A DNA stretch of 64,000 nucleotides, from positions 4,834,108 through 4,898,107 of the forward strand of contig OU452222.1 in the NCBI GenBank assembly GCA_911728455.2. Direction: 5' to 3'. Source of the DNA: Marthasterias glacialis (taxonomy: Eukaryota > Echinodermata > Asteroidea > Forcipulatida > Asteriidae). Both the position numbers and the translations under genes were made by a program. The notes below the pieces were generated by a model, which was given only the letters and a program-made list of their open reading frames with translations, was not told where the DNA came from and searched no databases. This document shows positions 21,903-31,437 of this stretch, one piece after another (position 1 is the stretch's first letter; every line of letters begins with the position of its first letter).

Positions 21903-24900
21903 AAGGCTAATGGCATTTACACCCCACAGCATTTGCCCACTGGGATCACGGCAATGTCACTGTCATTTCACGGCAAATCACTCGTCTCGGAACAAAAAAA
22001 GGGAAGAAAGTGGGATAATCCAGTCAAGTTGATTTGACAATAAGTTTGACAGCTTTCGGTAAACCCAAACAGTTCTATTTAAAAGATACATGAATGGTGG
22101 ATTACCTATGGGTACAAAAGAGTGAACAATACAGCAAAGGATTAACTTGACCAGCGGAGTTAATGAGCTGGCCCCAAACAGCAATTTTACAGTGTTTTCA
22201 CGGCCACATTTTTTCATGGCATTTGCATAGTCATTTATGCCATAAAAAATGCTGTCAGCAATTTTTTAGTTCACAGGAAAATCAAGGTAAAACAGACTTT
22301 CACTATATTTTCACGGCCAAGAGGTTCTTGCTGCCACCAGATCTGATCAGTCCTTTTTATATAGACCTGATGAGATCAGATCTGATCAGTCCTTTTTATT
22401 TAGATCTGATGAGATCAGATCTGATTAGTCCTTTTTGTATAGATCTGATGAGATCAGATCTGATCAGTCCTTTTTATATAGATCTGATGAGAACAGATCT
22501 GATCAGTCCTTTTTATATAGATCTGATGAGATCAGATCTGATCAGTCCTTTTTATATAGATCTGATGAGATAAGATCTGATCAGTCCTTTTTATATAGAT
22601 CTGATGAGATCAGATCTGATGAGATCAGATCTGATCAGTCCTTTTTATATAGATCTGATGAGATCAGATCTGATGAGATCAGATCTGATGAGATCAGATC
22701 TGATCAGACCAGATCTGATCAGATCAGATCTGATCAGTCTTTTTAAATTAACCTCAATCTGATGAATAAGAATTTTTTTCGTTTCAGCTACGCCGCCCCT
22801 TCTGTGTTTTCATCGGATTCTGCTCCCAGTTTATTGTCCTCCCCCTGTCGGGGTTTGGTTTGGCCCACGCCCTGCGTCTGAAAGCTGGCTATGCATTGGG
22901 AGTCTTGGTCACAGTCACTTGCCCCGGGGGTGTCACCTCCAACCTGTATACCTTTTGGAGCAGTGGGGATGTTTGTCTCAGGTAAAACATTAGATTATAA
23001 AATTATCAAGCAATAAACCACATGGGAAAGCGACTGGGTAAATTTGAAATCAATTTTGGGGTGAACAAAGAAAAAGTTACTGGAGCAGGATTTACACCTG
23101 CTACCACCGGTACGTTAAACCAGTGGTCGCAGGTTCAAATCCCGCTCCAGTCAATTTTTCTTTGTTCACCCCAAAGATGATTATAAAATTATAAAAGAAA
23201 CATTGCACCATATTTTGCATAGACGCAAACTAACTGTACACATTTTTTTTTACAGCCCATTAGAATGGGAACAAATAAACTGTGTCCTGTAATTGTTCCT
23301 CTCAGCTCTAACTGAAGAGCCATTTCATTATTTCGCCTTCTGCTACTGACAGTATCACCATGACGGCCTTTTCAACAGTCGTTGCCATGGGAATGATGCC
23401 TCTGAACCTGTTGATCTACTCCCGATCCTGGACGAATGAAGGAGCTGTGATTCCTTACAGTAGCATCATCATTTCCCTGGTCCTCATCCTGGTACCTGCA
23501 CTCATTGGTATGCTTATAAAGTACAAGAAGCCCTCCTGGTGCCCAATCGTTACAAAGGTAAGCTGTAGATTGCTCTCCGGGTAGCAATTTTTCCTTCTGC
23601 AGTTGTGAATTGCCATCCTCGAAACTTATTTTTTAAAGGATTCCCTTTTTGGGAATCGATTCTAACAAACAAAAGTTCCCCATTGAAAATCATTACGACG
23701 GTAGCAATTTCGGACTGCAGAAAAAAAAAAAAACCTCTGGGTAAGCTTTAGCTGTTCTGCCATCATCTCGCCTGCAGTTTTTTTGCACACATGAGTGTGT
23801 TTATTTATGGGAAGGCGTCAACACAAAAAGCCATTACATAGGTCAACAAAAATGAATTGACAAGTGTTTTGATGTCTAAATATGCAGTGGCAATTTTTTA
23901 CATTATCTGACAAGCTCAGCTCGGGTCGATTTTGAAAAACAGATTTGTGAAAATGCTGATAGTTATAAGAGATCAAGCACAAACAAGACGGATGCTTTAA
24001 ATGCGTAAACGAAAGTGTCGTTCAGGGAAAAGTATTATTATCAACTCACGGCTTCCCATACAAAATGGTGGCCAGAGTTTGTCTTCAAAGGACATGATAC
24101 AGTGACTAACAGTTACAGTGCTGGTAACTGACTGCAGATCTCGGCAAAGTGAATATTTAATTCATTTGCTTCTTCTATCATGAGATATGACTGATCGGAC
24201 TCTCTGAACATTTGGAGGTGGAGAGAAACCTCAACCCCACCCCCTCGAACAAATACAACAAAAATACAAATAAGTAAATTTCAGCTAGGAGTATAATTTT
24301 ACTCTTGCTTTTCAATTCCAATCCCCCCTCCAATAAAAGAAAGTTAAATGAGAGTGAGATACTCTTTTGGAAATCTTTCAATTGAGGCATGTCATGTGAA
24401 TACTTTCCTGGTTCCTCTAGGACCTGGGGTGGATTTCACACGCTACTCCCAACTTAAGACTTGTCCTCACTTATGACTAGTTCCATTTAGGACTATGTTA
24501 CTCGTCATATCTTGAGATAAGATTAGTCCTAGCGCTTTGTGAAATCCAAACCTGTTTCAAATGCAAACTTTGTTCCAAGACAAGCCGTTCGGATCGGATG
24601 TGTAGACCTACAACACCCTGTCAACAGCAACATGATTATGATGTCTTCTTAAATCTTTATTTTGCAATCGTCTTCCCAGCTTGGAAGCTTTTTCGGCTGC
24701 CTTAGCATCGCTGTCACCCTTGTCTTGATTGGCTTCATCAACCCGTCTATGTTCTCCTCTCCGTGGCAACTCTGGTTTGCCGCCTTCATCTTACCACTCC
24801 TCGGCTGCATCTTTGGCTACCTGCTCGCCTTCATCCTCCGTCGACCCCACATTGAGTGCCGCACCATCTGCTTTGAGACAGGTGCGCAAAACATCGGCTT

Positions 24901-25117
24901 GGCCTTGACCCTTCTCCTGGTCACCTTCCCAGATAGCGACCTCCTGAAAGATATGTTCATCTTCCCGACTCTCTACGGAGCTTTTTTGATTCCCATCGGG
25001 TTTTCAATTCTTGGGATTTACTTGATTTGGCAAAAGTGGCATGGAAAAAGGCAGGATCAGTTACCCAACAAGGAGAAAGACTCTCCACAAGAAGAGGCCC
25101 TTGAGATGCTCCAATAA
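19844..25117 (+). CDS. SLC10-like sodium/organic-anion (bile-acid type) symporter, gene 1
   Basis: Five coding exons: 19844-19906, 20505-20603, 22788-22981, 23353-23557, 24680-25117, giving 332 aa (human SLC10A2 has 348). The family takes up bile salts or sulfated steroids with Na+ across the plasma membrane. Exon phases all fit (0, 0, 2, 0). Residues 1-21 are an extracellular N-terminus with N-glycosylation sites (NET, NST). Hydrophobic spans follow. Family Na+-site residues are kept: Q in CSQF, SN in CPGGVTSN, S and T in LSITMTAFST, and E and Q in ETGAQN. The GMMPL motif is present. The tail is short and charged (KWHGKRQDQ onwards). The Met start is the second Met of gene 2, because the first is lost here. 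The substrate is not known; in an echinoderm, sulfated steroids are plausible but that is inference. Its paralogue starts at 41476. Confidence 0.9.
20505..20603 (+). CDS. Gene 1 coding exon 2
   Basis: The 33 codons after TTTTGATTTACAG encode the first transmembrane span (VVMIVLLVFIMMGMGC), ending DFKRV before GTAGGT. The length is identical to exon 2 of gene 2. Confidence 0.9.
21722..21903. repeat. (GAT)n microsatellite with an interior ATCGATG block
   Basis: Runs of GAT flank about six ATCGATG heptamers at 21790-21832. It follows the 3'-end-like repeat at 21430-21700, as simple repeats often follow non-LTR tails. Confidence 0.9.
22336..22745. repeat. 39-bp GATC-rich minisatellite
   Basis: About eight units of AGATCTGATCAGTCCTTTTT plus ATATAGATCTGATGAGATC, followed by shorter AGATCTGATGAGATC units and a final AGATCTGATCAG cluster. 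Nearly every unit carries AGATCT and TGATCA, so the tract is dense in palindromic sites. It ends 40 bp before the exon 3 acceptor. Confidence 0.9.
22788..22981 (+). CDS. Gene 1 coding exon 3
   Basis: Encodes LRRPFCVFIGFCSQF to SGDVCL plus two bases of a Ser codon. It covers transmembrane spans 2-4 and the CPGGVTSN sodium-site motif. From GTTTTCATCGG to the donor only three bases differ from gene 2 (all silent), while the first six codons differ strongly. Confidence 0.9.
23007..23178. mobile_element. Fold-back tRNA-derived insertion in intron 3, 14-bp target duplication
   Basis: The flanking GATTATAAAATTAT occurs at 22993-23006 and 23179-23192, and gene 2 has a single related copy with nothing inserted. 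The element holds two head-to-head tRNA 3'-half-like arms: TGGAGCAGGATTTACACCTG on the left and AGGTTCAAATCCCGCTCCAG on the right, each followed outwards by TTTCTTTGTTCACCCC in matching orientation. The arms pair for about 58 bp around 23115. Confidence 0.85.
23353..23557 (+). CDS. Gene 1 coding exon 4
   Basis: Starts with T completing the Ser codon, then ITMTAFSTVVAMGMMPLNLL, the family MT/ST sodium-site region and GMMPL. The rest covers the next membrane span (IIISLVLILVPALIGML) and a YKKP loop, ending AAG before GTAAGC. Confidence 0.9.
24428..24553. mobile_element. TIR element in gene 1 intron 4
   Basis: The left end GGTGGATTTCACACGC and right end GCGCTTTGTGAAATCC are inverted, and the interior has repeated TTAAGAC / GACTAGT words. 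It sits between CTCTAGGACC and TTCAAATGCAAACT, the position where gene 2 carries a different TIR pair. Confidence 0.7.
24680..25117 (+). CDS. Gene 1 terminal coding exon 5
   Basis: After TCTTCCCAG, 145 codons plus TAA. It encodes the last membrane spans, with CRTICFETGAQN (sodium-site E and Q) and FPDSDLLKDM. The cytosolic tail is NKEKDSPQEEALEMLQ. Bases 24810-24930 are identical to 49744-49864 in gene 2. Confidence 0.9.
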   Translation, partial: LGSFFGCLSIAVTLVLIGFINPSMFSSPWQLWFAAFILPLLGCIFGYLLAFILRRPHIECRTICFETGAQNIGLALTLLLVTFPDSDLLKDMFIFPTLYGAFLIPIGFSILGIYLIWQKWHGKRQDQLPNKEKDSPQEEALEMLQ

Positions 25118-25570
25118 AGCCTTCCTTTTTCTTTGCTGCACCCTAAAAACATCTTCAGTAAAAAGTTTAAGATTTTTCTGGTACGAGAAAAATGTAATAT
25201 GTTGTCCACATTTCTTTGTAATCGGTGAGCTGTCAGATTTAAACTAATCTCAATTTCGATTTTTTTTTAAATTTAAATTACCAATTAATTTTACACTCTT
25301 CAGTGGGTCTTTGTTGTAATACATGTACGTGCATTTGGTGCAGTTTTTGAGGTGATAGAATAATAAAGAGAAGCCAAACAACCACAATTATGGCAAATTG
25401 TTTTGCATTGAAAGAATGTTTTTTGTGTTTCATTCTCACAGAGATTCAAAATTGACTAGTTTTTAATTTTACTAAATGAGCTTGCCTTTACTTGACATAT
25501 GAGGCGGTGTTCTCAACAATCTAATTGAGTTGAGCATGTTATGAATGGTGTTGTTTTTCAATAAAAAATG
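25118..25570 (+). other. Gene 1 3' UTR and flank
   Basis: AATAAA at 25362-25367 is the likely polyadenylation signal; gene 2 has a matching ATAATAAAGAG at 51414-51424. Similarity to gene 2 (TGACATATGAGG, GTTCTCAA) continues to about 25545, marking the right edge of the duplicated block. Confidence 0.55.
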
Positions 25571-25669
25571 CCTTACATGAGCAAATATTGGAAATGCTTT
25601 TGCAAAAAAGAATTGCAAAGTTGACCATCAATGCAGTTAATAATAAGGTAATGAAAGCAATAACATTCC

Positions 25670-25885
25670 TTAAAGGGGCTGTGTCGTCATGATTATAGCA
25701 GTTAGTAAATGAATTAAACTGCTTACTACGTGGGCGTGCGCGCCGGCAGTCACATCACAGTTTGACAAAGACGGCACCCTTTGTGATTTTACCGCAAGTG
25801 CGTGCGTGTGCAGTATCTGGGGGGAGTTGATCTTTCCATGCACAGCCACAGGCCTGATATAATCATGACGACATAGCCCCTTTAA
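25670..25885. mobile_element. 216-bp TIR element with ~28-bp ends
   Basis: TTAAAGGGGCTGTGTCGTCA on the left is inverted to TGACGACATAGCCCCTTTAA on the right, with one mismatch, and pairing continues inwards through TGATTATA. It is non-coding and lies just past the duplicated gene 1 block. Confidence 0.85.
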
Positions 25886-26049
25886 GCTAAATAAAGTTGT
25901 TCCACAAGGGGCAGCTGCTTGGTGGAAATGGCGTGGTTTAATTGGAATCATGCACCCAAGCTTTGGGGAACAGTATTGAGGCTTGTATAGTCAACATAAA
26001 ACCATGAACCATATTGAGGAGATATTCTTTCTGGGTCGATTGGAGGAGG

Positions 26050-26450
26050 AGGGTGCACTTCACCCCCCCCCCCCCCCCCCCCCATAGATGATGTGACTAC
26101 GCCCTGCCGCAGTTACGCCAAACGCATCGACCCTGGCCTTCAGTCCCCTCGACCCCATAAACGTAATGTAACACAAGACGGACTGTGCGAAGAAGACAAC
26201 AGGGGACGACTTAACTCCGTTTTAACTTTTTACTGATCGATAGAGGGCGGGCTAGGTAACAGTTTGAAAGCCAAACAGGGAAAGGAAGGTGGATTTTGTT
26301 GTCGAAGAGTTTCTGCGATTTATGGTAATGTATTGAATCTGTAATGTACATTTAATTTTAAAGTTCATTTTTAATGGCGCTTTATGAAAGTGAGTAATAA
26401 TTAATATCGTGAAGTTGATGAGAACAAGAAATTCGCTGTCCTTATTATAG
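26050..26450. other. No gene recognised; poly-C run
   Basis: A poly-C tract at about 26063-26083 is followed by sequence with no open frame or repeat I could place. Confidence 0.35.
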
Positions 26451-27327
26451 TGTTCAGTGTTGTAACCAAATCATTTTTTCTCAAGTCAAGTCAAGTCGTA
26501 AGTCATTTTCCCTCAAGTCACAAGTCAAATTTTTGCAAGTCAGGTCAAGTCACAAGTCACATAATGTCCCAAAATGAAGTTTACTCTCATTATGTTGTGA
26601 CAAACTTAAGTACAATCAAATAGCCCAGTTATTAAATTTAATCAATGAATCAAAGCTCATGACACAATGCAAGCTGGGCGCATGGTGATGTAGGGAGAAT
26701 TTTAAGAAATGTATTTATTTAATTGTATTTATCAGAAGTGAAATACTTTTTTAAAACCACATGTAACCTTATTTGATATGTTATGTGTTACACAAAGGCA
26801 AATTGGAGTCAAAATTATTGATTTGTATGGTTAATTTTGAGATAATTTATGTAAATATTGTACAAACTCTTAATACATTAGACAAGCCTGTACAGCCTCC
26901 TTTGCAGCCGTCTCGGTCACTATTTTTGTACAAGCGTAATGCCTACAATAATACAGTCCAACAGAGCTGCCTGTCCCAAACAGATTGTGTGGAAGAATAC
27001 ACGGTATACGCATTGATGTAAGTCCATAGGCAGCATGCACATCAGAGTGTGTGCAGCCCGAACTTCGATATGACAACAAGCGCTCGAAACATCCAGATTC
27101 GTCGGTGTGCGCAGATCCTATTTTTCATGAAAACGTTTTTAAGAAATTTTTTTTTGGCTTTTGCATTGTTATTAAGTCTAAATCAAGTTAAATTATTCGT
27201 GTCAATTCCAAACTCTCAAGTCATTTTTGCTCAAGTCAAGTCAAGTCACAAGTCATTTTTGCTCAACTCAAGTCAAGTCGCAAGTAAAAAAAAATGGTGA
27301 CTCGAGTCAATAACACTGATAGTGTTG
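26450..27327. mobile_element. Element with CAAGTC-rich subterminal arrays
   Basis: Near-inverted ends (AGTGTTCAGTGTT on the left, AACACTGATAGTGTT on the right) enclose subterminal clusters of CAAGT / AAGTCA words at 26483-26560 and 27215-27305. Clustered subterminal motifs are typical of transposase-binding regions. The middle is AT-rich with no transposase frame. Confidence 0.55.
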
Positions 27328-28246
27328 GAGAACACTCACTGTAGCCAGCCAGCTTAGTTAGCTATCGCATTGGCGTCTGTGTGTGTGTTTGGAGGCTAGC
27401 GCATCAAGTTGTGCAGCGATGAAAACTGTCGTCTGCTATTCTGGCGATGGGGTTTCGATCGGATAACAGGGAAATTCTTCGGAAACAGAATCTCAACTTG
27501 GTGTGTGGATTGGTCTTTGGATCCCATAGAAGTCTGCATTGTTTTTGTGTTTTTGACTCCCCAAGGCTATTGTCAAATGTTGAGGTCACTATGGGCTATG
27601 GCTGAAACAAAAGAAATGTGGTCCAAGACTTCCTTGCTCTAAGTTATGACTAGACCTACATAACCTACACCCAGTAACTGGGGCGCTGTACTCCTATTTT
27701 TTTTTGATTTTGACATTATCGGTCGTACTAGCACCCCAGCATGAAACATATAGCAACTGGACCAGCAGGCCGATTTGAAATGCCTAAGACTCAACAGAAT
27801 TGCTGGAAAATTGCCTACTGGCTTCTCCAAATATCAAAGGTTAAATAAAAATAAATGCATTTAACTGTACTCATGATCATTTTTTGTCCTCCAAATTGAT
27901 GATTTTTTTTGGCCAACTAATAAAAGTGCAGTCGTTACGATCTGCATTTTACTACGCGACATCAACTACTGTTTCCTAACAAAAAGGATTGTGTGTTTGC
28001 TGACGCCCTGACTTGCATATTGTTTTGCGCAGTCAACGCAGGTTACCAGCTGTGTAGAGCGTGCGCTCGGTCAATCAACTTCTATACAGTGCGGATTGCG
28101 TGTTGGCGTATGGGGATTGGTATCCTGTCTTCTTGTACCCATCCCCAAGCTGTGTCCTCCTAACTTGGATTAATTGCATCCCATCTCATTTAAAGCTAAT
28201 TTTGCTCTAATTGTTGAAGATTTGGTCACAGGATGGTTTCTTGGTA
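27328..28246. other. No gene recognised
   Basis: Some GC-richer stretches (27360-27640) but no exon with splice support and no recognisable protein motif. Confidence 0.35.
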
Positions 28247-28561
28247 TAGACCTTGTGCACGTGACATCACCGACCACTTACAATCATTTTGGTGATCACC
28301 AGCATGTATTTCAGTCGCATGCAACTGATACAATTATTCAAAAAATTCTTCATTATGAGAGTAAGCTTGGTATGTGAACTCATTAAGTGTCGTAGTAGTT
28401 TTCAGTTTTTCGGAAACGATTTATTACAATATTCCCGCTCGAATCTGTTAAATATTTATAATAAACATGAACCTTGTGTACTTTTCTTGTGGGGAGGTGA
28501 TCACCAAAGTGGTTATGTTGAAAGCATGTGTGTGACCTATGAACGAAGTTGCACAAGGTCA
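28247..28561. mobile_element. 315-bp TIR element
   Basis: TAGACCTTGTGCAC on the left is inverted to GTTGCACAAGGTC on the right. Inner pairs TTTGGTGATCACC and GGTGATCACCAAA also invert. Confidence 0.7.
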
Positions 28562-28975
28562 GGACAAGATTGATCCTAGACAGTTTGGCAATTATTAAAG
28601 GTGTCTCCACCTCACACTACCTAATCCCCTTAATTCATCATTTGTTCCAGGGAGCTGAGGAAAGTGGTAATCTGGGAACGGTGTTTCTCACCGATTTCTC
28701 TTTGAGGCTTTCTACCTTATTGACCCGTATACCCTTCTTGTTGAAAAGGTCGTTGGCCCTGGAGTTCGCCGATCTATCATTCCCTGGATTTGAGATTTTC
28801 TCCATCTCAGACAACAATGTGTCAAATATGATATTACTCTTTCTGACTATGTGTTTTGTTTTTAAAGGTGTTGTGCCCCAAGGGGCAAAGTTAGGCCCAG
28901 TTGGGTTCCAATTTGTAGTTAATGATGCTGCTCGGGGTTCTGAATCACAGTACTGGAAATACATTGACTACCTGA

Positions 28976-29386
28976 CAGGGCTTGAATGTTACACTGGACC
29001 GCAGGCCCGAGGCCAGTGATTTTAGTGTGGGGGCCAGTAAACAGTAAAAGTCCGGTGGGCTTGTGTTTTTCAATTGAATAAACAATATCTCACTTAGATA
29101 GAAACAAACGAATTATATTCAAATGTTGACTTTGAATGTGATGAATACCTTTCAATTCCCTCGGGTCATAAAGTATACTTAATACCAATAAAGACAAATC
29201 AGATGAAACTTCTCTTACATGCCTCAGTGCTTGTTGAAATCAAGACAGTTAAACATATGCATGTTCAGGAAGTTTTTCTAAATAAGATTTTGTTTTTTTA
29301 AATGTAAAAAACAATTCTGGTCCAGTAAACACTTGGAGCCAAAAGCCCTGCCGTCTTGTGGATTATCCCCCAAAATTTGAGCCCTG
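28976..29386. mobile_element. CAGGGCT-ended TIR element inserted in the LINE, 5-bp target duplication
   Basis: Ends CAGGGCTTGAA and TTTGAGCCCTG are inverted, flanked by CCTGA at 28971-28975 and 29387-29391. Interior words (GCAGGCCCGAGG, GATTTTAG, CCAGTAAAC, GTCTTGTGGATT) are shared with 38720-39077. Removing the element plus one CCTGA restores the host LINE frame. Confidence 0.85.
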
Positions 29387-29832
29387 CCTGACATTTGCTG
29401 AGAATGATATTGTTTCTGAGCCTAGTTACGTTCAGAATGACAGTCCTCGATCTTAAGAAAAACGGGGGCAGGCCTTTGCTGGCCAAATGAGACAAATTGT
29501 ACAAGGGCATGCAGGCCAAGTTGGTAGTGACAGTGCAATTTTTTCTGAAGGGCATGCTGGCCAACTCGACAGGGCTTGAGGCCAATGGCCTCGGTGGCCT
29601 CGGTTAAGATCAAGGCCTGGAGTGATCTAGATAGCTTTTTAAAAAAAAATGGTTTGTTGAAAACTTACTCAGACTTAATCCCAGCAAGTGTGAGGCCCTC
29701 CAGGTCAGTTTCAATAAAGCTCCGCCACCTCATACTGATTTTAAAATGGGGACTGAATCCATTTCTTAAGTTGACGAGGCAAAGATTCTTGGGATTAGGC
29801 TTCAGAATAACCTGAAATGGGATGCCCCAAAT

Positions 29833-29971
29833 TAATGGGAGACTTTTGAGACGCTGGCGGCAGCAGACACAACGGTCCTTTTGAACAGTTCAAAGCATGC
29901 ACGCACATGCTCAGTTTTGCTTCAAACCACTGGTGGAAACTGAAAAAGGACCGTCCAAAAATCTCCCATTA
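29833..29971. mobile_element. 139-bp TIR element inserted in the LINE
   Basis: TAATGGGAGA with ACGGTCCTTTT on the left inverts to AAAAGGACCGT with TCTCCCATTA on the right. It lies in the decayed reverse transcriptase between the LQNNLKW and ERIQRRA blocks. Confidence 0.8.
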
Positions 29972-30643
29972 CATGTTATGAAATGCCAATAAAAGACATT
30001 TTTTATGTTAAGATCATTGGAATGCTGTGGATTTGACTGTGAGGAGTTGAAGACTGTTTATAAAGGATATATGTGAGATCTACGCTAGAACATGCTGGTG
30101 GCATTCTGGTTTGACAAAAGAAAAAGTAATGATATTGAAAGAATTCAACGAAGAGCTTGCCGAACCATCTTGGGTTGTTCATACTTTTCTTATACTGATG
30201 CCTTACAAGTGCCTCCCCGCTTTGTGGCTGTGGTGAACCCCAGACGATGTACCATTTGATAGCCGACTGCCCTGACACTTGTCTTAATGGTGGCATCACA
30301 GTCCTTCATCAGGCTGAGGACCTGGCCATCAACTGGCTTACTAGTGATCTCATCCCTCCATCCAGGTTGTCAAGTCATGGCAGATGTCTCTGTAGTTCTT
30401 CCGAATTGTACAGCTCCTTGTCAGAACCACTCGTTTTCAAAAAACCTAATACCTTATTTTATTAATTTGCTTAATACTTAAATTCTTGTGATTTTTCTCT
30501 TTTTAGGTCTCATACTGTATCCCATTTTCCTTTGTTTTTTTCCCAGTGCAACTTCCTAGCATTTCTAAATCGACTCTTTGCTTAGTTATACTTTTGAGTT
30601 TGCCCCCTTCTTGTTTTTAGGCTTCTATTTTACTTCTAAAAAA

Positions 30644-31437
30644 TAGAGCGATTGCACGACAATGTTTACACGCGGTCACGTGACCCCCTATCGGGTATGA
30701 CTTATACAGTTGGTGAAAAAATAGGTGTAAAGAGATAGGCCGCAACACAGAGTGTGTTCGAAAACAGTCGATTATACTTTCGTTAAGCGATGAATTAGTT
30801 AATCAGCCCCATTATTTAAAGTAGTATGGTGTGGCATTAATTTAAATCACATCTCTGTTTCATAATTTAACAGAATTCTTCTGAAAAGAGGTTTTTTTAG
30901 CCATGCACTCCCGCCATCGGACGACTATTATGTAGCCACCCGTCTGTTATTTTGTATGTAATGTTGGCCTAAATCACTGTAAAAAAGGATAAAAAACGTT
31001 GGAAAAGTGAGCATTAATACCTAGCCCTGCAGAATTTCAAATAGGCAAAGGAATGACACAGTTTTGGAAAGCAATTTCTTTGGAGGATTTCAGCTTCAAA
31101 ACTTTGAAATGTTTGTGTTGAAAAGTGTGTGGTGATCGCGGACGTCTGGCCTAACGTTCCGTCGTGCGCTGTACACATCGTGCACATTTATACGGTACTT
31201 TTATAATTTTCAAGACTTGCTGGAACTGTCCTTACTGGCTTTATTCAGCCACTTGAAGGTCTTTGGTACAAACTCTGGAATATGTTTCACAGATTTCGAG
31301 CAAGAAAAGCCTCGATCGAATAAACTAAGTGCATTAATCATCGTGTGCCGTACCACCCTTTCCTATGGAGGATTACGTGTGTGTTTACATTTTTTAACCA
31401 ACAGGGGTCACGTGACGTAGGTCGCGCAATCAGTCTT
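30644..31437 (+). mobile_element. ~750-bp TIR family, copy 1
   Basis: Begins TAGAGCGATTGCACGACAAT and ends GTCGCGCAATCAGTCTT. It is about 90% alike to 33742-34496 by eye along its length, including GGTCACGTGACC, GACTATTATG and GTTCCGTCGTGCGCTGTACA. There is no transposase frame. Confidence 0.8.

Larger units (their letters stand above)
20604..22787 (+). other. Gene 1 intron 2 with repeat cargo
   Basis: The first ~100 bp matches intron 2 of gene 2 (GAGTGGATTATCCAGCAGGG versus GAGTGGCTCATCCAGCACAG). After that come a decayed repeat at 20700-21330, a LINE/SINE 3'-end-like stretch at 21430-21700 (TTCGGATGGGACATTAAACC, AAGAACCCAGAACACT), a GAT microsatellite and the GATC-rich array. None of this is coding. 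The 125-codon open frame at 20951 has no supported function. Confidence 0.6.
28620..30440 (+). pseudogene. Fossil non-LTR retrotransposon (reverse transcriptase remnants)
   Basis: Broken reverse transcriptase pieces appear in order. At 28650-28700 there is QGAEESGNLGTVFLTDFS (the usual DFSKAFD region). At 28870-28975 comes VVPQGAKLGPVGFQ to YWKYIDYL (the GxPQG and DD box, second D replaced by Y). At 29387-29410 TFAEN follows, and at 29620-29830 are the LN-PSKCEALQ and ILG-LQNNLKW blocks in shifting frames. At 30040-30215 is LTKEKVNDIERIQRRACR. At 30215-30350 is a Cys/His-type C-terminal block (GCGEPQTMYHLIADCP). There are stops and frameshifts throughout, so it is dead. Two TIR elements interrupt it. 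Confidence 0.75.

Noticed and set aside
28174..28573. Small frames that might be exons
   Set aside because: The segment is a TIR element with inverted GACCTTGTGCA ends.
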